DNA of 35,863 bases, from NCBI GenBank assembly GCA_016735445.1, contig JAERRN010000010.1, positions 1 to 35,863 of the forward strand. Direction: 5' to 3'. This DNA comes from Rickettsiales bacterium. GTDB taxonomy: Bacteria > Pseudomonadota > Alphaproteobacteria > Rickettsiales > Deianiraeaceae. This document shows positions 11,279-19,680 of this stretch, piece by piece. A model generated the notes under the pieces. The model was not told where the DNA came from, did no database searches, and saw only the letters and a list, made by a program, of their open reading frames with translations. The translations under genes and the position numbers were made by a program. Positions within the stretch are counted from its first letter, which is position 1. Each line of letters starts with the position of its first letter.

Positions 11279-13567
11279 CTACGAAAAATCATCATCATTT
11301 ATCATGTTATAATCGATCGACCCCATTGCCTTACCAGCTGCCACATTATTTTGTAAAAAAGCAACCGCCTCCATAAAAGAAAACTCCACCTGTTTTTCGG
11401 ATAATCGCTTTTTTTTCTTCTTTAAAATATGCTTACTTATTAAACGAGAGTATGGTTTTCCACAACTCCATCCAATATCACTTTCATCTATCGATACAGT
11501 TGTGTATAGACATTTATCACAAATACCTAATGTAAACTTGTTATCGTTAGAATTGGTTAATAAACCATATAACTTTCTTCGCTCCGCAAAAGAATTAAGA
11601 CTTCCATCCGGTAACCAAGTTTCATTGCGAACAATAACTACATTAGAAATAACCCCGTTATTGCTAGATTCGTAACCAGTAGTGTAAACAAAAAAACGCT
11701 TATATGGAGCTAAAACAAACATTTTACTTTCGTTAAAATACCCAAATAGATCTCTATTTTTAATAACAATACCCCTATTGCTAAAATAAGAAGGATCTGA
11801 CGTTACATTTATGCCCTGAAACTTGCTAATATAACCAATATTAAGTAAAGAAAGCAACGTCGGCGCAAAGTCTAAGTGACTAACTAAAGCCCCTATTGTG
11901 CGAGGCTCTTCTTTTGAATTTACAATAATCCATGGTATTTTATTTAAATCTGGCGAAATAAAAAGTGAAGTTGCATTTACCTTTCCAGAAGAACCAATAA
12001 ACACAACAATAGTGTCACGAAGACAATCCTCCTTTTTTATAACATTTAAAAGATGCATAATATTTCCATCTACAGTATTTGGAGAAACGCTACCACTGGA
12101 AGTGGAAAATAAATTAGAAGAAATATAGTAAACAAAATTATTGCCATTTTTAAAATCATGCAGTGCTTTTTTTGTAATTACCCTTGCTAAAAGCTCTATT
12201 GATTCATCGCCAACATTCCCGTTAAAATTAACCGACCTACCGCTTTTACCGTTATTCAATTGCGGTAATTCGTCAACATTGCGGTATAGAGACTCAAGGT
12301 AATTTAGCTCAAAACCAGATCTATAAAATATATCAATATCTTCAATTTTTTCTAAAGACTTATTTGTAAACGCTTTAACAGAGTAACCCTGACCTTTTAA
12401 AATATTTGGGAACGAAAACAAACTTCCGCTACCAGATAACGACTTGTCAGCGTTTATCGGTACAACAGAAAATAACATACTAAACAAAGATTCGCTTTTA
12501 CGGTTAGACATAGCAAATGCACGACTAAAAACCAAACTACTGTCCACTAAAGAAGATAAATATGCCATTGATTTAAACCGGACACCGTTAAAATGATTAA
12601 TACAATTTAAATTGTCTAACTGCACAATAATCATATTTGGACGTCTATCGCTGTCTTTAAGTTTAAACACTTTTGCACCTAAATCTGATTTAAAATCAGA
12701 ATCACCACCAACAAAAAAAACATTTTTTTCGTTATTTACGTTCTCAACCAAAGCGCGTCTTATTCTATCTTGTGATGTAGGAAAAGAAACGTATCTATCT
12801 TCAAACTTCCATATAACTGCAAATTTTCTGGCAAATAATTCGTATAATCCGTTTTTAGATAAATTTATGACATATTTATTGTTAACGCTGTTAATATTAT
12901 AGCCACCAAAAACGCTAGTAATGTCAAATCTGCTATTATAAATGTCTAAACTAAACAAAAAAGCTAAGCTAATAAGTAAATATTTTACAGAGGTAACGTC
13001 CAGATAAGGCGTATAATCGCTATTTGTAAAAGACATATTATACCTTTTTACAACTCTGCTAAATGCAATTGATGGTGCGCAAATTAATATTATAAAAAGT
13101 AAAACCACTATATACCAACCATAGCTTCGGTTAAACTTAAAAACATAAGACACCACCTCGCTAATATAAATAGTAAAATCGTAATAAAGCCTATCTCCGC
13201 TTTTTAGCCAAACAAATAACTCTAGCCAAAAAACTAAAACAACAAATGCAGACACTGTTGTAACAAAAAATAATAACCCAATTTTACCAATAATTGACTT
13301 TCTTAACTCGATAGGTATTATCGCAATAAGCGCAAACAAAAATAAGGCTATATGTGCGGCCACTATTATATCGTACATCGAACCAATAGCCAAAGACAAA
13401 GGTACAAGAAGTATTTTATAAGAAAAAAAGCGCTTTGCAGCAAAGCAAAAAAGTAAAATCCTTAAAACTAACTGTATAGCTACATATGGCCAAATAACGC
13501 CAGCTACACCCTTAAGAGAAACTAAAATTGTACGAACCCTAGATTCGGTACCTACCTGATAAGACAT
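11279..13567 (-). CDS. membrane-anchored sulfatase/LtaS-MdoB-like (alkaline phosphatase fold) protein, probably with degenerate active site
   Basis: N-terminal hydrophobic segments are followed by a periplasmic domain with family-like segments NMIIVQLDNL, TIVVFIGSSG, and SHLDFAPTLLSLLNI. Confidence 0.7.
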   Translation of the reverse strand: MSYQVGTESRVRTILVSLKGVAGVIWPYVAIQLVLRILLFCFAAKRFFSYKILLVPLSLAIGSMYDIIVAAHIALFLFALIAIIPIELRKSIIGKIGLLFFVTTVSAFVVLVFWLELFVWLKSGDRLYYDFTIYISEVVSYVFKFNRSYGWYIVVLLFIILICAPSIAFSRVVKRYNMSFTNSDYTPYLDVTSVKYLLISLAFLFSLDIYNSRFDITSVFGGYNINSVNNKYVINLSKNGLYELFARKFAVIWKFEDRYVSFPTSQDRIRRALVENVNNEKNVFFVGGDSDFKSDLGAKVFKLKDSDRRPNMIIVQLDNLNCINHFNGVRFKSMAYLSSLVDSSLVFSRAFAMSNRKSESLFSMLFSVVPINADKSLSGSGSLFSFPNILKGQGYSVKAFTNKSLEKIEDIDIFYRSGFELNYLESLYRNVDELPQLNNGKSGRSVNFNGNVGDESIELLARVITKKALHDFKNGNNFVYYISSNLFSTSSGSVSPNTVDGNIMHLLNVIKKEDCLRDTIVVFIGSSGKVNATSLFISPDLNKIPWIIVNSKEEPRTIGALVSHLDFAPTLLSLLNIGYISKFQGINVTSDPSYFSNRGIVIKNRDLFGYFNESKMFVLAPYKRFFVYTTGYESSNNGVISNVVIVRNETWLPDGSLNSFAERRKLYGLLTNSNDNKFTLGICDKCLYTTVSIDESDIGWSCGKPYSRLISKHILKKKKKRLSEKQVEFSFMEAVAFLQNNVAAGKAMGSIDYNMINDDDFS

Positions 13568-13753
13568 AATAGAATATCAAAAGTAAAAATAGTTACCATA
13601 ATTAAACCGCAATGCAACGCATTGTAGAAATAAACAACAAAGAAAAATATAACAGTAAGGATAATAAAAACAAAATAACCTACTAGACATTTTAATTAAT
13701 AAACCTTTTTAACAATACCGTAACAACGTAAAGCCCCCACTGTAACCGTAATA

Positions 13754-14380
13754 TTATTTATCGTTAATTGTATTTTTAACTAATCTATTGCGAAAATAAT
13801 AAGTAATAGCAACAAACGCAACAAGCAATAAACCAGCAATTTCTAAATAATAGAGAATAACCCGCTTGTCATGCGTTTCTCCAATTCTTATTCCAACACT
13901 AATTATTGCTGTATTAAATATTAATGCACCTAAAAATGTATAAAATATAAATTTAAAAATATTCATTTTAGATAACCCTGGTGGCAACGAGGCAACATGT
14001 TTAACAAATGGCAAAAAACGACCAATAAAAGTAAACAATGAAGAGTGTCTATTGAAAGCTTTTTCAAAATTATGAAATTTTTTATAATTAATAAAAAAAT
14101 ACTTCCCATATTTTTTTATCATATCGCGACCAAAATAAAAGGCGATAGCGTAGTTTAGCAAGGCACCTACAATAGAGCCTAGAGTACAAATACCTAATGT
14201 AATATAATAATTTAATTGATCGCAACCAATTAAGTAACCTGCAGAAAATAACACTATTTCAGCAGGAAAAAAAACAGGAATAGAAGTGCTTTCTATTGCC
14301 ATTATAACAAAAAAACCCCAATAACCAGTATCGCTAGCAAAGGCAAGCAAAGAATTAGAAATATTTTCAATCCAAGACAT
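13754..14380 (-). CDS. DedA family membrane protein (VTT/SNARE-associated type)
   Basis: ESTSIPVFFPAEIVLFSAGYLIG, YFGRDMIKKYGKYF, FIGRFLPFVKHVASLPPGLSKMNIFKFIFYTFLGA. Confidence 0.9.
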   Translation of the reverse strand: MSWIENISNSLLAFASDTGYWGFFVIMAIESTSIPVFFPAEIVLFSAGYLIGCDQLNYYITLGICTLGSIVGALLNYAIAFYFGRDMIKKYGKYFFINYKKFHNFEKAFNRHSSLFTFIGRFLPFVKHVASLPPGLSKMNIFKFIFYTFLGALIFNTAIISVGIRIGETHDKRVILYYLEIAGLLLVAFVAITYYFRNRLVKNTINDK

Positions 14381-14392
14381 AAAGTGAAATAC

Positions 14393-14842
14393 TTATTTTT
14401 TAGTCTTTCCAGACACAAAACTCCCAACTAGGCCTTCAAAGTTAAGAGCTGACTTAGTAGATTGGAAAAAATCATTATTCTGTAACATCTCATCGTCACC
14501 GCCAATCTCAACACTTAAGTATTTAGCTCCTAATAATCCAGAAGAGATAACAGAAATAGATGAATCCTCCGGTAAATTAACACCATTGCTAACAATAATA
14601 TAAACAATCACCTGCAAATTATCATCCAATTTTAAATCCTTAACCATACCAACTTTAACACCTCCAATCTTTACAGGTGTACCAATATTAACACCCTCAA
14701 TATCAGAAAAACGAGCCCTTAAAACTGTATACGGTTTTGTAATAGAGCCACCAGAACTAAACTTGTAAACCCGAAAACAAAAAAGACAAGATGCAAGTAC
14801 TACTAAAAAACCAATCATCGACTCAAAATACCTACTACTCAT
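14393..14842 (-). CDS. mlaD: MlaD-like MCE-domain protein (lipid transport substrate-binding component)
   Basis: Single N-terminal TM, then ARFSDIEGVNIGTPVKIGGVKVGMVKDLKLD...SVISSGLLGAKYLSVEIGG (MCE/MlaD motif). Confidence 0.88.
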   Translation of the reverse strand: MSSRYFESMIGFLVVLASCLFCFRVYKFSSGGSITKPYTVLRARFSDIEGVNIGTPVKIGGVKVGMVKDLKLDDNLQVIVYIIVSNGVNLPEDSSISVISSGLLGAKYLSVEIGGDDEMLQNNDFFQSTKSALNFEGLVGSFVSGKTKK

Positions 14843-14859
14843 ACAAAAATAACATAAAC

Positions 14860-15723
14860 CTATTTATCACCATCCCTACAAAGATCCATCATCTTCTTAT
14901 ATGCATCAAGAAAATTCTCTAATGAATAAGAATCAACAGAATACGTACCAACCGAAGATCTGCTGTAAATTAACACCTTCGCACCATATAATAAATTATT
15001 ATTAAAATCACGCTCTACTTCCATAGTATTGGGCATTGCAATATATATATTAGTGTTTAATAAAAATTGGTTACCATCAATGCTAACAAACGCTTTAGAT
15101 CCTTTTGCAAACTCATAACCAGCTGCCATAAATACGTTAACTTTCTTTTTATCAAGAACAATCATTAAATATGGTTTTCTATTGGTTTTATGGTTACTAA
15201 TGGTCTCGTATGGGTAAGACACGATATAACACCTTCCCCTGTCTCTAGGGCTGTCTTTGCTTGTCTTTAAAACAAACCAATTCCCAATTACCTTTTCTAA
15301 AGATGGAATCGGAGGAACTTTATGAATTACAGATACATTCTTTCCATAAAAATTACCAAACTCATCTAATGCGGAAGAATCCACTTGTGAGCCACTATTT
15401 TGATTATTAGTTGAAAAAGGAGCAACGGCGCTGTTGCTTTGTGCAGAATATGTTGGATGATCTTTGTTTTGATTGTATTGCACGAAAGCGTTATCGCTGC
15501 CATGTCCAACACCTTGTTCTCTCCTGTTGTTGTTTGCTGTGTCTTCGTTGTTGCTATCTTTATTACTGTTATGATTAGTGTAAACGGTAATATCGTCCAA
15601 ATTTGGTAAGGTTAACTCTTCAGCAAATGTAACAGTTAAACCTAAAAACAACATATTACTGTAAAAAATACTTACAAATAAACTAAAATAATCAGCACTG
15701 TTGCGCATTCTGTAAGTCATCAA
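14860..15723 (-). CDS. IalB-like (invasion-associated locus B family) protein with Asn/Ser-rich N-terminal linker
   Basis: IGNWFVLKTSKDSPRDRGRCYIVSYPYE...KKVNVFMAAGYEFAKGSKAFVSIDGNQFLL...GAKVLIYSRSSVGTYSVDSYSLENFLDAY. Confidence 0.75.
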   Translation of the reverse strand: MMTYRMRNSADYFSLFVSIFYSNMLFLGLTVTFAEELTLPNLDDITVYTNHNSNKDSNNEDTANNNRREQGVGHGSDNAFVQYNQNKDHPTYSAQSNSAVAPFSTNNQNSGSQVDSSALDEFGNFYGKNVSVIHKVPPIPSLEKVIGNWFVLKTSKDSPRDRGRCYIVSYPYETISNHKTNRKPYLMIVLDKKKVNVFMAAGYEFAKGSKAFVSIDGNQFLLNTNIYIAMPNTMEVERDFNNNLLYGAKVLIYSRSSVGTYSVDSYSLENFLDAYKKMMDLCRDGDK

Positions 15724-15742
15724 TAATATTGTTGCTAATGTA

Positions 15743-16444
15743 TTATTTTTTTACAACATCTCTTACAACGGCTTCTATTTTTTTAGCGATGTCTTTTATA
15801 TCACCTAAACCATTAAATATCGCAAGAACACCATCTTTACGGTAACGCTCTATAACTTTAAACGTCTCCAATCTAAAAATTTCAAACCTTTTTTGTATAG
15901 AAGATAATTTTTTATCATCATTTCTACAAACAAATTCGGTATTTCCGCAAAACTTACAAATTTTCTTAGTCGATTCACTTGAATCGCCATCGGAATAGTA
16001 CATTTTAGAACATTTTGAACAATACAAACGAGAAGATAAACGAGAAAATAACTCTTTTTCTTCAACATCAAGCCATATAGCAAGGTCAATAGCATCGTCA
16101 CCTTCTAACTTATTTCTAAATAAATCGTCTTGTTCAAGATTTCTTGGAAAGCCATCCAATAAAAAACCTGTAAACCCTTCTAAATTGGAATTAGATATTT
16201 TATCAAAAACAGTATGCACTACCTCGTTAGCGGGAATTAAATGCCCAGCAGCAATAGCCTTAACAGCTTCTAAACCAATGTTGCCAGACGCAATTTTAGA
16301 ACGCAATAAATCACCAGCAGATACATCAAGCAAATTAAAATTATCACATATTAACCTACCCTGAGTACCCTTACCGGAACCAGCAAGGCCAAATAATAAT
16401 ATTGCAAATTTAGACTTTATCATATCTCTTATTAGATCTATCAT
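15743..16444 (-). CDS. adk: adenylate kinase
   Basis: FAILLFGLAGSGKGTQGRLICDNFNLLDVSAGDLLR...GFLLDGFPRNLEQ; Cys4 LID (CSKC...CKFC). The start is probably at 16423 (MIKSKF). Confidence 0.95.
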   Translation of the reverse strand: MIDLIRDMIKSKFAILLFGLAGSGKGTQGRLICDNFNLLDVSAGDLLRSKIASGNIGLEAVKAIAAGHLIPANEVVHTVFDKISNSNLEGFTGFLLDGFPRNLEQDDLFRNKLEGDDAIDLAIWLDVEEKELFSRLSSRLYCSKCSKMYYSDGDSSESTKKICKFCGNTEFVCRNDDKKLSSIQKRFEIFRLETFKVIERYRKDGVLAIFNGLGDIKDIAKKIEAVVRDVVKK

Positions 16445-17753
16445 ATTTAGCTGGTAACAAGCTGGTTTGTACGTTAGATATCGCGTCCATTATAACGCCA
16501 ACAACTATTAAAGAACTTGTACCGCCTAATAAAAAAGTATTACCATACTTTCCACTAAATAATTCTGGTACCAAACACAAAATAGACAAATACAAAGAAC
16601 CTATCAAAGATAACCTTAACACGATAGAGCGTAATAATTGCGCTGTCGAAGCACCCGGCCTGCAGCCTGGTATAAAAACATTACCTCTTCGTAAATTTTC
16701 TGCAATCTCATCCGTATCAAAAATAGTTATGTTATAAAAAAAGCTAAAAAAGACAATCGCTATAACATCGCAAAGAATAAAAAATGGCTTCCCATGTACC
16801 AAATTTGTAGCTAAAAATCTAGATAAAGATGATCCTGAGGAGCTAAATGCCGTAACTATTGTAATAGGTAAAAGTAAAATAGCAGATGCAAAAATTGGCG
16901 GTATAATACCAGCAGTGTTAAGTTTTAAAGGTATAAAGTTGTCCTTTGGTAAACTGCGACGAGACATTGCAAAACTTTGCTCTTGACGAGGATACTGAAC
17001 ATATATTAACCTATGAGATCGTTCCACAAAAACCACAAAACTCATTGCGGTAGCAAAAATAATAAACAAAAATAATAAATCAATAATCGTTATACTGCCG
17101 TTTCTTGCTAAATCTAAAACTCCCGCAATATCGCTAGGAACTTCAGCGATAATTCCAGAGAATATTATCAAAGAAACACCGTTAACAATGCCCAATTTCG
17201 AACAAATATCGCCCAACCAAATTAAAATAGAAGTTCCAACAACCATTGTAAAAGCAACAGATAACTTAAACACAGATAGAGACACAACGTTGGAATAAAG
17301 ACCAGCACTAACAAAGCTATTAGCAAAAACCATACCCTGCGTAAAACCAACAAATAATGTAAGTGCTCGGGTCCAAAAGGCGATTTTTTTACTTCCGTCA
17401 CCACCCTCAGAGCGTAGCTTTTTTAGAGACGGAAAACTAGAAATAACTAACTGTGCAACAATCGAAGACGTAATATAAGGCATGACACCTAAACCAAATA
17501 TAGCAGCCCTAGAAATAGAACCGCCAGAAAAAGTATTTAACATGCCAAAAATACCCGACTTTGCAACAGATGCAAAATCAGCAAGTTTGCTAAGATCGAT
17601 AAACGGAACAGGTATGTAAGTACCAACACGATACACACAAACGGTAAATAAAGTAAATAATATCTTCCGAGAAAGTTTATTTTTTTGCATTTTTTTGCAT
17701 ATAATAACCCGAGGTAAGACAGAAGTTGTAAAAATAAACGAAAATAAACGCAT
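16410..17753 (-). CDS. secY: preprotein translocase subunit SecY
   Basis: TYIPVPFID, GMLNTFSGGSISRAAIFGLGVMPYITSSIVAQLV, VFVERSHRLIYVQYPRQ, LKLNTAGIIPPIFASAIL. A start at about 17690 (MQKNKLSRK) is likely. Confidence 0.97.
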   Translation of the reverse strand: MRLFSFIFTTSVLPRVIICKKMQKNKLSRKILFTLFTVCVYRVGTYIPVPFIDLSKLADFASVAKSGIFGMLNTFSGGSISRAAIFGLGVMPYITSSIVAQLVISSFPSLKKLRSEGGDGSKKIAFWTRALTLFVGFTQGMVFANSFVSAGLYSNVVSLSVFKLSVAFTMVVGTSILIWLGDICSKLGIVNGVSLIIFSGIIAEVPSDIAGVLDLARNGSITIIDLLFLFIIFATAMSFVVFVERSHRLIYVQYPRQEQSFAMSRRSLPKDNFIPLKLNTAGIIPPIFASAILLLPITIVTAFSSSGSSLSRFLATNLVHGKPFFILCDVIAIVFFSFFYNITIFDTDEIAENLRRGNVFIPGCRPGASTAQLLRSIVLRLSLIGSLYLSILCLVPELFSGKYGNTFLLGGTSSLIVVGVIMDAISNVQTSLLPAKYDRSNKRYDKV

Positions 17754-17900
17754 TATGCAACAACGCCAACAAAAAGATAAAAACAGAACAGCAATTTATT
17801 TGCAAGAAAAAATAAAAATCAGCAAAAATAATAAGTTACTAAATGTAACAAACGTAACAACAGTAAATTAACTATAGTGTAACTACGTAATGTTAAAGCG

Positions 17901-18977
17901 TTAAAATTTATAATAAATACCTCCAGTAACAACATGTCTCATGCTTCCGTACAATAAAGACCAAGACACTTTATCGTCTACATGAACAGCGTTTGTATTG
18001 TGATCCGACATATAGGTAAACGCGTATTCAACACGAAGACCAATATGACCTTTAACTAACCATTCAGCGCCAATTGAAAACCTAGGAGCAATAGAGTAAT
18101 TAAAATTCTCTGCAACGCTAAATCCGCTACTAGACCCACCTGCGTACGAGTTCACCTCTTTAAACATAAAAAGATCAAACCCAACGCCAGTGTATAATAA
18201 TACAGTATTAGCAGCAACAACACCAACACGAAACTGAGCATCCATAATGCCACGAGAGCTTTGTAAAAAATAAGGAAAAAGAACATTATTATCGTCAAGT
18301 GGTATTGCTAAATTGTCATTTGACATAATTGCAAAACCCGTATCAATACCAAAAAGTAGCCTTCTTGTAATTTGCCAGTTAATACCTGTTATAGCATGAA
18401 TTCTTAAGGTGTTAACAGATTGACTAGTGTAACTATATCTCAGACCTGGATCCGTACCGGGTCCAACGCTGGGGTTTTTATTGTTTACTTCGCTTATAAT
18501 CTGGTGAATCTGGCTAAAACCAGAACCAGCGCGTAAACCAAGATAAAACCCATTAAAAGGTTTTATAGGTCCTCTATTTTTGTGAAGAAAATCGTTCTTT
18601 GGCGGCGCTGCAACTTCTTCCTCTTCTTCGTAATTATTAACTATCAAAACTTTTTTACCACCTCTATGTTTTGCAGATCTATCAGCAACATAGTTACCAT
18701 CTGAGCCAATATAGTGATTATTTTTTAACGCTGTCCTACCTAACAACTCGCCAGTTGTAGCGTTATATTTACGACCATCATTAGTAATACAAAAAATATC
18801 CGTAGCTCCGTCCTTTCTTATATTTCTAGATATAACTATTTTTCCGTCAGGAGTGCAAAGAAACTTACCCCTTCTTGTTAAGCCATTTTTTTCCCGTAAC
18901 TCATATGAAAAAGCTTCATGTCTCCAGAAACTAAAAAAAAGCAAATGAGCCGTAAAAACAATGCGCACTAAACTCAC
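17901..18977 (-). CDS. outer membrane beta-barrel / surface antigen-like protein
   Basis: Signal-like N-terminus, then NGFYLGLRAGSGFSQIHQI..., alternating strands and a C-terminal ...HVVTGGIYYKF ending in aromatic F. Confidence 0.7.
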   Translation of the reverse strand: MSLVRIVFTAHLLFFSFWRHEAFSYELREKNGLTRRGKFLCTPDGKIVISRNIRKDGATDIFCITNDGRKYNATTGELLGRTALKNNHYIGSDGNYVADRSAKHRGGKKVLIVNNYEEEEEVAAPPKNDFLHKNRGPIKPFNGFYLGLRAGSGFSQIHQIISEVNNKNPSVGPGTDPGLRYSYTSQSVNTLRIHAITGINWQITRRLLFGIDTGFAIMSNDNLAIPLDDNNVLFPYFLQSSRGIMDAQFRVGVVAANTVLLYTGVGFDLFMFKEVNSYAGGSSSGFSVAENFNYSIAPRFSIGAEWLVKGHIGLRVEYAFTYMSDHNTNAVHVDDKVSWSLLYGSMRHVVTGGIYYKF

Positions 18978-19095
18978 AATACAAATGCAATAAAATTGTC
19001 ACCTTACGACACCACGTCAAGTATTAATTGATGAAACAATAACAAACAAAAGTCAATTTGCAAAAACTTTTTATTAAGACCTTAAAATGGATATA

Positions 19096-19578
19096 TTAAA
19101 AGTTCTCTTTTCGAGCTTCTCTTGCGAGATCTCGCTCTTTAATCGTAGCACGTTTGTCGTGTGTCTTTTTACCAACAGCAATTGCGATTTCAATTTTTAT
19201 TTTCTGTCTTCTATTAAAATAAAGCTTTAAAGGTATTACCGTTCCACCTTTTTGCTTTATTCTTGTTTGTATTTTAGTTATTTCTTTTTTATGCAATAAA
19301 AGCCTCCTATTTCTAGTTGGATCATACGATGTGGTTAAATTCTTCTGCGCATATTTGTACGTAGAAATATTCATATTAAACAAAACCATACCCAAAGAGT
19401 CAAAACCAACATACGCGTCAGCAATATTTGCGCCACCAAGCCTAGAGCTTTTGACCTCTTCACCTATTAAAGCAATCCCAGCCTCAAAAGTATCTTCTAT
19501 TTTGTAGTTAAATGTTGCTTTTCTGTTGTGAGACAAAACTTTTCCCCTAGTAGATTTTCCCTTAGCAGAATTTTTCAT
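19096..19578 (-). CDS. smpB: SsrA-binding protein SmpB
   Basis: VLSHNRKATFNYKIEDTFEAGIALIGEEVKSSRLGGANIADAYV...KKTHDKRATIKERDLAREA. Confidence 0.97.
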   Translation of the reverse strand: MKNSAKGKSTRGKVLSHNRKATFNYKIEDTFEAGIALIGEEVKSSRLGGANIADAYVGFDSLGMVLFNMNISTYKYAQKNLTTSYDPTRNRRLLLHKKEITKIQTRIKQKGGTVIPLKLYFNRRQKIKIEIAIAVGKKTHDKRATIKERDLAREARKENF

Positions 19579-19680
19579 ACGCTTTAACTATAAAAATATA
19601 AATTCTAGACCAAAAAATACAAAGCTTCAAGAATCTAATTATAAAATTATAATTAAACAAATTGTAAATTTACCAAAAAG

